11,743 bases of DNA from Chitinophagaceae bacterium UBA4857. Its GTDB lineage: Bacteria > Bacteroidota > Bacteroidia > Chitinophagales > Chitinophagaceae. Under the pieces are notes generated by a model. That model worked only from the letters and a program-made list of their open reading frames with translations. It was not told where the DNA came from and did no database searches. The DNA is taken from the NCBI GenBank assembly GCA_002399735.1, contig DHEF01000025.1:1-11743 (forward strand), given 5' to 3'. Shown piece after piece: positions 1 through 5,734 of this stretch (position 1 is its first letter; the number at the start of each line of letters is the position of its first letter). The translations under genes were made by a program, and so were the position numbers.

Positions 1-1776
1 GCCTTGGGTTATGTAGACAAGTTGTTGTTTATGGGCATGGAAGAAGGTAGAATCCGTAAAAATGATGCAGGTACATCGTTCCAGTATGACTATATGTTAA
101 AAGACCACTTGGGTAATGTAAGAATGGTACTGACGGATGAGGAAAAAACAGACCAGTACCCTGCGGCCACCTTAGAACCTGCTACGATAGCAGCAGAGGA
201 AACGATATATGATAACCTGACGGCTACGCAGTACAATAAGCCTGCATGGTTCACAGATCCGCTTTACAGCACCAACACCAAGGTAGCGAGAACAAAGAAT
301 GTAAGCGGCAGTAATAAAATAGGCCCGAGTTTACTGTTAAAAGTAATGGCAGGTGATAGTTACAATATCAGGGTAGCGAGTGGTTGGAGCGGCAGCTCAG
401 CAACTAACAATACCAGCAATGTATTAACTGATTTATTTAATGCATTAAGCACAGGCTTGGCAGGCGTAAGCGGCGGCAAAGCAACCTCGGCACAATTACA
501 ACATGCAAACATTGGGCTTAACGATGGTTTAGCGACGTTTTTGACAACACAGACAACAAGCGGTAGCAAACCTAAGGCGTATATTAACTGGATAGTGTTT
601 GATGAACAGTTTAAGATAGTAACAGGTAGCAGTAGTTTTGAGCAGGTAGGTGCCAGCGGCTCTGCAACCATCCACACTAAAACAGGATTAAGTATACCGA
701 AGAACGGATATTTGTATATTTACACCAGCAACGAGGCTACAAACATAGACGTGTTCTTTGATAATTTGCAGGTAACGCACAACAGAGGCCCGATACTGGA
801 GGAAACGCATTATTATCCGTTCGGACTTACTATGGCTTCCATCAGTAGCAAGGCTTTAAATGGACTAGCTGAAAACAAGTTTAAATTTAATGGAAACGAA
901 GAACAGGATAATGAATTTAATGATGGTTCAGGATTAGAGATGTATGATTTTAATGCAAGAACATATAACAGCCAAATAGGACGTTTTTTGCAAATAGATC
1001 CATTAAGCGATCAGATGGGGCAATTGAGTTTAACTCCATACCATTCATTTATCAATAATCCAATATTAAGAAAAGACCCAACTGGGCTGTTTGCTCCTAT
1101 ATATGATCAAGAAGGGAATTTCCTAGGCACTGATGACCAGGGATTACAGGGTAAGGCGATAGTAATGGATCCTTCAGATTTTACCCAAGGAATGTCCCAT
1201 GAAGATGCGCTTTTTTCAAGTTTAGGAAAAGAAGGGTTCAAAGAAGGTGCCTATGAGAAATTTAAAGCTCATTATGATGGTTTAAAAAGCAGACCAGATT
1301 ATGATGGTGTTTTGACATGGACAGAAGCTAACGAGTGGTATAGAAAAGGGAGCGGACAACCACTATATGTGGATATATCAAAAATAGATATTTCAAAAGT
1401 TTTTTTAGAAGACTTTAATGTTGGCGAGACTAGATTTATAAATTTTCAATCTTTTCAAAACATGGACATGTCCGATCTTAATACTGGTCTTGTATATGGT
1501 ACTTTAGGTATCACACTTTTGAATAATGAAGGTGATACAAGAATAGGAGGGGCTAATGGATTAGTAGATAGATACGATTTTGACAACCAAGAAGGCAGAC
1601 GCATGCGAAATCTAGCTACTAGGCTAGGAAAACTTGCAGCGGGAATTTGGGGAGAAGGCTTTGAAATTAGAGGTTATGGTCAAGGTCAATTACAAAACCG
1701 GCCTACTCCATTACGAGATTTTATAAATGCCATAAAACAAGCTATTACAATTCCAAGTGTTTTATCAAATCCTTGA
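1..1776 (+). CDS. Rhs-repeat protein, 3' part, with unclassified C-terminal toxin-like domain
   Basis: The gene is cut by the left edge and reads in frame from base 1, so the TTG at 4 is not a true start. Counting from that codon, residues 29-45 carry the DHLGNVR motif of Bacteroidota Rhs proteins. Residues 100-260 are an inserted Ser/Gly/Thr-rich beta region ending FFDNLQVTH. Residues 265-361 are the Rhs-associated core (ETHYYPFGL, NGNEEQDNEF, GLEMYDFNARTY, IGRFLQIDPLSD, NNP, DPTG). Rhs proteins form a shell around a C-terminal toxin that is released after DPxG. Here the tail is residues 362-590. It contains YDQEGNFLGTDDQG, LTWTEANEWYRKGSG, YDFDNQEGRRMRNLATRLG and GEGFEIRGYG. I recognise this as a tail type seen in Bacteroidota Rhs proteins, but I can name no catalytic motif. 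GC is visibly lower in the tail than in the core, as expected for swapped tips. A toxin role is inferred from position and the downstream lipoprotein gene. Confidence 0.9.
   Translation, partial: ALGYVDKLLFMGMEEGRIRKNDAGTSFQYDYMLKDHLGNVRMVLTDEEKTDQYPAATLEPATIAAEETIYDNLTATQYNKPAWFTDPLYSTNTKVARTKNVSGSNKIGPSLLLKVMAGDSYNIRVASGWSGSSATNNTSNVLTDLFNALSTGLAGVSGGKATSAQLQHANIGLNDGLATFLTTQTTSGSKPKAYINWIVFDEQFKIVTGSSSFEQVGASGSATIHTKTGLSIPKNGYLYIYTSNEATNIDVFFDNLQVTHNRGPILEETHYYPFGLTMASISSKALNGLAENKFKFNGNEEQDNEFNDGSGLEMYDFNARTYNSQIGRFLQIDPLSDQMGQLSLTPYHSFINNPILRKDPTGLFAPIYDQEGNFLGTDDQGLQGKAIVMDPSDFTQGMSHEDALFSSLGKEGFKEGAYEKFKAHYDGLKSRPDYDGVLTWTEANEWYRKGSGQPLYVDISKIDISKVFLEDFNVGETRFINFQSFQNMDMSDLNTGLVYGTLGITLLNNEGDTRIGGANGLVDRYDFDNQEGRRMRNLATRLGKLAAGIWGEGFEIRGYGQGQLQNRPTPLRDFINAIKQAITIPSVLSNP
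793..821 (+). repeat. 29-bp perfect direct repeat in Rhs core, copy 1
   Basis: This 29-base stretch encodes ILEETHYYPF and is identical at 2669-2697 in the displaced tip, while the flanking codons differ between copies. It is the longest exact match I found between the two rhs units, and so a natural site for homologous recombination that would exchange C-terminal tips. Confidence 0.85.
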
Positions 1777-1857
1777 CACTAAATTGTGATGTTTATAAGA
1801 TATTTTTTAATTAGTGAATGTAACGACTATAAACTCAATATTTAATAATTAATTTGA

Positions 1858-2358
1858 ATGAATACTAAAATTTTAGTACTTTTTATACTTATTTTAATTT
1901 CGTGTAACAATGATTCGGTCTATAAAAACGAATACTCTAAATTATTAGGAATAAACAGCTCTGCAAAAGTTGAAATTGTTGAAATTAATGATGAGTTCGG
2001 TGGTTTTGGAGAGGGCTTTTCAATAGAGGTATATAATGTTGATAAGGCTTCTGTCGACAAATTTCTTTCTAAGGACAATAAAGATTTACCTGATAATCAT
2101 AACGGTTGGAATAAATATGGTTGGGATACGGTAGCTTTGGATACTAGTTACGATTTTGTTCTAGCAATAACATTTAATCGAGGTACAAAAAATAGCACTT
2201 TAAGCAATAAATTAGAAACGATTAAAAAAAAGTTATCTACTGAAGGATGCTATTATGCATTTTATTATTATCCAGAATTGGAGAATGTACGAAAAGTGAA
2301 GTTTTTTATTTTAGATTCACTCAACACAAGATTTTATGCTATTGAAAGTTTTATATAG
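1858..2358 (+). CDS. Small lipoprotein, likely immunity protein of the first Rhs tail
   Basis: This encodes 166 residues starting at ATG 1858. The N-terminus is a lipoprotein signal: Lys4, a hydrophobic run at residues 5-14, then lipobox L-I-S-C with the lipidated Cys at residue 16. CNNDS follows, with one acid at +3. The mature part is acidic and Lys-rich with many aromatic residues (NGWNKYGWDT about residues 61-70; YYAFYYYPEL about 132-141). I do not recognise a named family. It lies 81 bases after the rhs stop on the same strand, the usual place for an immunity gene, and is AT-rich like the toxin tail. A protective role against the upstream tail is inferred from this position. Membrane anchoring suggests it acts in the envelope, at the inner or outer membrane. 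The alternative is an unrelated orphan lipoprotein. Confidence 0.8.
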   Translation: MNTKILVLFILILISCNNDSVYKNEYSKLLGINSSAKVEIVEINDEFGGFGEGFSIEVYNVDKASVDKFLSKDNKDLPDNHNGWNKYGWDTVALDTSYDFVLAITFNRGTKNSTLSNKLETIKKKLSTEGCYYAFYYYPELENVRKVKFFILDSLNTRFYAIESFI

Positions 2359-2371
2359 AGAAACGAACCTC

Positions 2372-2431
2372 GTTCTTCGGAGTATATGAACCCGTAAAGT
2401 GATTTTAAGTTATTGAGAAGTTGTCTATTGT
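2372..2431 (+). repeat. Shared flank downstream of immunity gene 1
   Basis: This 60-base stretch begins 13 bases after the stop of the first lipoprotein gene. It aligns without gaps to 4142-4201, which begins 13 bases after the stop of the second lipoprotein gene, with 45 of 60 identities counted by eye. The best block is TTTTAAGTTAT plus GAAGTTG-like sequence. It ends where a hairpin begins in both copies. I read it as the relic 3' end of a mobile or duplicated toxin-immunity cassette. Confidence 0.7.
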
Positions 2432-2455
2432 TTGCAACAATAGACTGCAAACAAT
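2423..2455 (+). other. Two overlapping, mutually exclusive hairpins
   Basis: GTCTATTG (2423-2430) pairs with CAATAGAC (2438-2445), 8 bp around a 7-base loop. ATTGTTTGCA (2427-2436) pairs with TGCAAACAAT (2446-2455), 10 bp around a 9-base loop. The two share bases and cannot form together. They sit just upstream of a terminator, between lipoprotein gene 1 and the displaced rhs tip. An attenuator-like or recombination role is possible but is inference. Confidence 0.6.
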
Positions 2456-2463
2456 GCTAATAA

Positions 2464-2492
2464 AGCCCGGTAATACCGGGCTAACTTTTTAT
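2464..2492 (+). terminator. Intrinsic terminator after the first rhs/lipoprotein pair
   Basis: AGCCCGG, loop TAATA, CCGGGCT form a GC-rich perfect stem (2464-2482), followed by AACTTTTTAT. It stands 105 bases after the first lipoprotein stop and should end transcription of the first rhs/immunity unit. Confidence 0.85.
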
Positions 2493-2506
2493 ATAATTAA
2501 AATTTT

Positions 2507-2528
2507 GTCATTCGTTTGTACGAATGAC
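2507..2528 (+). other. 8-bp perfect hairpin
   Basis: GTCATTCG pairs with CGAATGAC around the loop TTTGTA. The loop and the leading GTC resemble the hairpin at 2423-2445 (loop TTTGCAA). It has no T tract, so it is not a normal terminator. It could be a REP-like or transposon-end structure; I cannot classify it. Confidence 0.5.
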
Positions 2529-2581
2529 AGCTTTCATACTTTTTTATATAGTTTTATAGTAACTAAGACTACCGAGAACGA

Positions 2582-3457
2582 GTGTATCTTTATATCTGTG
2601 TTAGTAATGAAACGCCTAACATAGATGTGTTCTTTGATAACCTGCAGGTAACGCATACGCAAGGCCCTATACTGGAGGAAACGCATTATTATCCGTTTGG
2701 CTTGACTATGAGTGGGATATCATCAAAGGCCTTAAACGGAATATCCGAAAACAAACTAAAATACAACGGCAAGGAAGAACAAAAAAAAGAGTTTAGTGAT
2801 GGTAGTGGGTTAGAGTGGTTGGATTATGGAGCTAGGATGTATGATAACCAGATAGGAAGGTGGAATGTGGTTGATCCGTTGACCGATACAATGCGAAGGT
2901 TTTCTCCATATAATTATACTTTAAATAATCCAATAAGGTTTATCGACCCTGATGGTATGGCAGTAGCAGATCCAGGAGATAAGTTCAAAACCATTGTGGC
3001 AGCGGCGAAAGATTTTGGTAAACTTTATAATGATAATTCTATTGTTGAAAAAAGAGAGTATGGTGCAACGATATATAGGGCTACCGAGAAAGGGAAAACT
3101 TACTATAGCTATTCTGTTCTCAATGCCGGTTCTCCCGCTAGAATAGAAATCAGTAAAGCCCCGGAAGGCACGACGCCTGTAGCAGACATTCATGCTCATG
3201 GAAATGCATGGGGAGCCAATGTTGCACATAGTGATAATAATTTTTCAAACTCTGACAAATGGAGCAATGTCAATAAAAAAATGGATGGGTACTTGACAAC
3301 TCCAAATGGGTCATTAAAAAAGTATGATTATAAAACTAGGCAGCAATCTACAATAAGTACAGATTTGCCAAGTGATCCGAAAGACACCACACGCCAAAAT
3401 AAAATAGATCCTGTTCCTCTGCCAAAGAATGAACCTAAAGTGGATTTAAATAAATAA
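2582..3457 (+). CDS. Displaced (orphan) Rhs tip with DUF4329/JAMM-like C-terminal domain
   Basis: This is a 291-codon reading frame with a nominal GTG at 2582; no ribosome binding site is visible and an in-frame TAA lies at 2564. It starts inside Rhs sequence: residues 2-125 match residues 236-361 of the first Rhs protein (YLYI, FFDNLQVTH, ETHYYPFGLTM, YNGKEEQKKEF, IGRWNVVDPL, DPDG). Faint nucleotide similarity extends to about 2560 with single-base indels, so it is the stump of an older rhs gene or a stored tip. After DPDG the tail is different, residues 126-291. It carries EKREYGATIYR (E156/E159), ADIHAHG (H204, H206), FSNSD (S222, D225) and YLTTPNGSLKKYD. This order of E, HxH and SxxD fits the DUF4329 family, a JAB/JAMM-like metal hydrolase fold common in Rhs tips. 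It is probably silent unless recombined onto a full-length rhs, or read from an upstream transcript. Confidence 0.8.
   Translation: MYLYICVSNETPNIDVFFDNLQVTHTQGPILEETHYYPFGLTMSGISSKALNGISENKLKYNGKEEQKKEFSDGSGLEWLDYGARMYDNQIGRWNVVDPLTDTMRRFSPYNYTLNNPIRFIDPDGMAVADPGDKFKTIVAAAKDFGKLYNDNSIVEKREYGATIYRATEKGKTYYSYSVLNAGSPARIEISKAPEGTTPVADIHAHGNAWGANVAHSDNNFSNSDKWSNVNKKMDGYLTTPNGSLKKYDYKTRQQSTISTDLPSDPKDTTRQNKIDPVPLPKNEPKVDLNK
2669..2697 (+). repeat. 29-bp perfect direct repeat in Rhs core, copy 2
   Basis: This is identical to 793-821. It lies in the core part of the displaced tip, about 1.9 kb from the first copy and in the same orientation. Recombination between the two would delete the first tail and its lipoprotein gene and fuse the DUF4329 tail to the full-length rhs gene in frame. 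Confidence 0.85.
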
Positions 3458-3474
3458 GTATTATTCAATATAAA

Positions 3475-4128
3475 ATGAGACTCCGTATGAGAATATCTAT
3501 CAAATTTTTTCTTATACTATTGATTTGTGGTTGCAAAAGCGTCAAAATAGAAACAATCAACGATTATAAGAATTTTAAAGACCATATTCCTTCCGATAGC
3601 AGCTATCAATATTTTCCATTCGATTCTGCCTTTTTAATATCAAATGATAGAGAGGTCGATTCTAGTATTAAACAAATATATTCTGAAATCTTATTTCATT
3701 TAAAAGAACCCTCTTTGTACAATGATTATAAGAATAGTGAGATGAACGGTATTAGGATATTATGGTTGAATGCTCGTCAACCTCCTATTATGATTAGGGT
3801 GAATGATCTTGGTAACTCAAAATACCTAATTCGAAAGGAATTTGACAGCACCTATAATGGTAAAACAGGAGGTATTATAGAAACGTTGATAGATCTTGAT
3901 AAAAATTACTGGGAGACTGTTTCTTCCTCACTTGATAGTTCTATTTTTTGGAAAGAAAGAATAGGGAATCCAACTGATTCTGAAAAGGATGGAATCTTAT
4001 GGGTGTTGGAATGTCGTTTTAATGAACGGTATTACTATATTGAAAGATGGGATGACGGAACCCTATCTTCTATTTTGCCCTTTTCGTTTTTGAACAAAAT
4101 ATTGAGAACAGCTAAAGTGTTGAAATAG
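3475..4128 (+). CDS. Lipoprotein, likely immunity partner of the DUF4329 Rhs tip
   Basis: This encodes 217 residues and begins 17 bases after the displaced tip's stop. ATG 3475 is used; a second ATG at 3487 would give a shorter signal peptide, and neither has a clear Shine-Dalgarno sequence. The signal peptide has basic residues (Arg2, 4, 6; Lys10), a hydrophobic core at 11-17 and lipobox I-C-G-C with lipidated Cys20. The mature part contains WLNARQPPIMIRV (about residues 96-108), a LIDLDKNYWETV segment near 137-148, and a late DGILWVLECRFNERYYYIERWDDG block (about 172-195). That block recalls Bacteroidota lipoproteins with a W..E…Y..IERW pattern, but I cannot name the family with certainty. 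Position directly behind a toxin tail supports an immunity role. The lipid anchor suggests defence in the periplasm or at a membrane face. Confidence 0.8.
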   Translation: MRLRMRISIKFFLILLICGCKSVKIETINDYKNFKDHIPSDSSYQYFPFDSAFLISNDREVDSSIKQIYSEILFHLKEPSLYNDYKNSEMNGIRILWLNARQPPIMIRVNDLGNSKYLIRKEFDSTYNGKTGGIIETLIDLDKNYWETVSSSLDSSIFWKERIGNPTDSEKDGILWVLECRFNERYYYIERWDDGTLSSILPFSFLNKILRTAKVLK

Positions 4129-4141
4129 CAATAATTTCTCT

Positions 4142-4201
4142 GTTTTTCGTAGTATGTGAATTAGTAAAGCATTTTTAAGTTATAGGAAAGTTGGATAATG
4201 T
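4142..4201 (+). repeat. Shared flank downstream of immunity gene 2
   Basis: This is the second copy of the 60-base flank at 2372-2431, about 75% identical and at the same distance from its lipoprotein gene. The lipoprotein genes themselves show no evident similarity, so the match is not simple duplication of the coding sequence. Confidence 0.7.
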
Positions 4202-4231
4202 ACTTAATTAGCATGTCTGTCAAATTAAGTA
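4201..4231 (+). other. 9-bp hairpin after the shared flank
   Basis: TACTTAATT (4201-4209) pairs with AATTAAGTA (4223-4231) around a 13-base loop. It takes the same place relative to the shared flank as the overlapping hairpins at 2423-2455, though the sequence differs. It is AT-only apart from one pair, so its stability is modest. Confidence 0.45.
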
Positions 4232-4301
4232 TTAAATAATTGATTATTAATGGTGTTTTTTATTTATGAGGATAGATTTTTACTAAAAATGATAGATTTG
4301 C

Positions 4302-4326
4302 AAAACCGCCTTTAGGCGGTTTTTTC
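4302..4326 (+). terminator. Intrinsic terminator after the second toxin-tip/lipoprotein pair
   Basis: AAACCGCC, loop TTTA, GGCGGTTT (4303-4322) form a GC-rich stem that runs straight into a T tract. It lies about 175 bases after the second lipoprotein stop and just before the IS1-like remnant. Confidence 0.85.
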
Positions 4327-4350
4327 TATTAGTGTATTCAAATAGCAGCT

Positions 4351-4620
4351 ATGAAAACGGGTTGTAAATATTGTTATGGCAATTGCAGGAAGGCCGGTAC
4401 GTAAAAGAATGGTGTACAACGATATTACTGTAAACACTGCAAAAAGTATCAACAACAAACCTATTAATTACACTGCTTGTCAACCAAGTACTGACCCAAT
4501 GATAATGAAACTGGTACGTAATGGAGTAGGTATGCGTAGTATTTCAAGAATTATGAATATTGTAGTAAGTACGGTAATCAGAAAAGTAAAACGGATTGCG
4601 GAAAAAACTATAAAATCAAT
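4351..4620 (+). pseudogene. Broken IS1-family transposase (InsA-like part)
   Basis: Frame 4351 opens ATG and reads MKTGCKYCYGNCRKAGT, stop, KNGVQRYYCKHCKKYQQQTY, stop. The +1 frame then continues NYTACQPSTDP, VRNGVGMRSISRIMNIVVST, VIRKVKRIAEKTIKS to about 4620. The paired CxxC…C and CxxC cysteines, the QRYYC motif and the helix-turn-helix-like GMRSISRIMN stretch are those of the N-terminal zinc-ribbon/HTH half of IS1-family transposases. At least two stops and one frameshift break it, and I see no InsB catalytic (DDE) half downstream. It is therefore a 5' fragment of a dead insertion sequence. AGTGTATTCAAATAGCAG at about 4331 may be near the old left end, but I could not find a matching right inverted repeat. 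Confidence 0.8.
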
Positions 4621-4631
4621 AGCTTTCCGCT

Positions 4632-4676
4632 GTTGTTGGTATGCGGCGTTGGCAAATAGCAAGGCGTACCAACAAC
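4632..4676 (+). repeat. 13-bp inverted repeat with 19-base loop
   Basis: GTTGTTGGTATGC (4632-4644) pairs with GCGTACCAACAAC (4664-4676), 12 of 13 matched and the exception a G·U pair in RNA. It lies between the IS1-like remnant and the rhs remnant. It may be a scrap of another mobile element; I cannot assign it. Confidence 0.5.
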
Positions 4677-4781
4677 CGATAATGTAACCTGCCAAGTGCT
4701 GAGTAGAATTGTTGCAGTACAAGCGAGCGTGGCAACAGACGATGATAGCAGCACCTCAGCTGACGACATAAATTTTTTTCA

Positions 4782-4990
4782 AATTGCTACAGTGATATCG
4801 TAGTTTAAGTATGATTACAAGCTCGAAGATCATCTGGGTAATGTAAGAAGTACCCACAGAGGAAGATAAACAGATAGTTAGATAGGTACCACGCTTGAAC
4901 CTGTTACGATTGTTGAAGAAAAAATATGATAACCTAACGTAACGGCTACACTATACAGTAAACTTGCGTGGTTTACTTACCCTCGCTGCA
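4782..4990 (+). pseudogene. Decayed fragment of rhs core
   Basis: The DNA aligns to about 60-270 of the first rhs gene: AGTATGATTACAAGCTCG versus AGTATGACTATATGTTAA, the shared block TGGGTAATGTAAGAA, then GAACCTGTTACGAT, ATATGATAACCTAACG, GGCTACAC and GCGTGGTTTAC. Deletions and in-frame stops (TAAACAGATAGTTAGATAG at about 4868) make it non-functional. Similarity fades near 4990. It corresponds to the core upstream of the insertion seen in the first Rhs protein, so it is a piece of a third rhs copy, joined to the locus by the IS1-like debris. Confidence 0.75.
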
Positions 4991-5048
4991 CAATCCTCCA
5001 AATTTTATAGCTATTTTTTAAAGATAAGCATTTGATAATCAATATACA

Positions 5049-5105
5049 AAAGTGTCAATTCGGTATTGTCACTTTACCAGAGTCATCATGTCATAGCATG
5101 TGACT
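5049..5105 (+). other. Two consecutive hairpins upstream of the sigma-factor operon
   Basis: AAAGTGTCAAT (5049-5059) pairs with ATTGTCACTTT (5065-5075), with one mismatch, around the loop TCGGT. AGTCATCATG (5081-5090) pairs with CATGTGACT (5097-5105) with one bulged T, around TCATAG. They separate the rhs debris from the operon. They may insulate or regulate it; neither is followed by a clear + strand T tract. Confidence 0.45.
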
Positions 5106-5140
5106 GGTCTCCAATAAAAAAAGAGTAAATATTTTCCAAC

Positions 5141-5148
5141 CATCTTTG
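5141..5148 (+). promoter_or_regulatory. Possible -7 element of the sigma-factor operon
   Basis: CATCTTTG, followed by CA, is one base from the Bacteroidota -7 consensus TAnnTTTG. It would place the transcription start near 5155, about 25 bases before the TTG start and upstream of AGGA (5167-5170). I see no good -33 TTG element at the usual distance, so the call is weak. Confidence 0.35.
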
Positions 5149-5179
5149 CATGATACACTCTTATATAGGAACAGCATAG

Positions 5180-5734
5180 TTGAAGCCACAAACAGAAATA
5201 TCAGTAGCAATTATTAACCGGGCCCAAAGTGGGGATCCGGCAGCCCGTGGACAATTGTACCATCACTTTAGTAGAGGGATGTTTAGTATTTGTATGCGCA
5301 TGGCCGGGGAAAGGGCATTGGCGGAAGATATTTTGCACGATGCGTTCATTACTATTTTTAAGCATTTACCACAGTTAAAACAACCGGAAGCCGTGGCCGG
5401 GTGGATGCGAAGAATTGTGGTGAATGAATGTATAAGACAAACCAGTAAGAAAATAAAGATAGAGGAGTGGAATAGCGAAACAGCAGATATTGAAGAGGAT
5501 GTGCAGGACGATTTTTATAAAAATATTAGTCTGGTACAGATACATGAAGCTATAAAGACATTACCGGATGGATGCAGGCAGGTATTTGTCCTGTATACGA
5601 TGGAGGGGCTTACCCATAAAAATATAGCAGACGCAATGGGGATAAGTGAAGGTACCAGTAAAAGTCAGTACCACAGGGCAAGATCACTATTGAAAGAAAA
5701 TATTATGAACTTTTTAAAAGTGGCCAATGGATAA
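5180..5734 (+). CDS. ECF-type RNA polymerase sigma factor
   Basis: This encodes 184 residues, normal for an ECF sigma factor. TTG at 5180 is chosen as the start because AGGA lies at 5167-5170, nine bases upstream, and because the first internal ATG (codon 34) would cut into region 2. Region 2 (core binding and -10 recognition) spans about residues 26-92, with YHHFSRGMFSICMRM, ALAEDILHDAFITIF and GWMRRIVVNECI. An acidic linker covers about 96-112. Region 4 (helix-turn-helix for the -35 element) spans about 118-174, with ALKTLP-like AIKTLPDGCRQVF and HKNIADAMGISEGTSKSQYHRARSLL. It should direct core polymerase to a specific promoter set, probably including its own operon. Its stop overlaps the next gene by 8 bases, pointing to coupled translation with its likely regulator. 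The rare TTG start may keep its level low. Confidence 0.93.
   Translation: MKPQTEISVAIINRAQSGDPAARGQLYHHFSRGMFSICMRMAGERALAEDILHDAFITIFKHLPQLKQPEAVAGWMRRIVVNECIRQTSKKIKIEEWNSETADIEEDVQDDFYKNISLVQIHEAIKTLPDGCRQVFVLYTMEGLTHKNIADAMGISEGTSKSQYHRARSLLKENIMNFLKVANG

Noticed and set aside
360..677. Open frame of 105 codons on the minus strand
   Set aside because: It lies antisense inside the rhs core, which has strong family motifs in the + frame. Its protein is a low-complexity hydrophobic translation with no motif.
1781..1857. Separate promoter for the first lipoprotein gene
   Set aside because: TAATTTG at 1851-1857 resembles a -7 box but lies directly against the ATG, leaving no room for a start site. 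No convincing -33 element was found.
2421..2624. 67-codon + strand frame over the hairpin cluster
   Set aside because: It runs through the terminator stem and into the rhs-derived sequence in the wrong frame. It has no ribosome binding site or recognisable protein features.
2921..3229. Minus-strand frame opposite the DUF4329 tail
   Set aside because: It is antisense to a tail with recognisable JAMM-like residues, and its translation is compositionally odd. It is a shadow.
4376..4687. Treating the 103-codon frame as an intact small gene
   Set aside because: Its first part is out of frame with the zinc-ribbon coding of the transposase. Only the middle matches IS1-like sequence, so it is the shifted half of a pseudogene.
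4480..4722. Minus-strand 80-codon frame over the IS1-like remnant
   Set aside because: The + strand carries clear transposase motifs across the same bases, so this frame is a shadow of a pseudogene.
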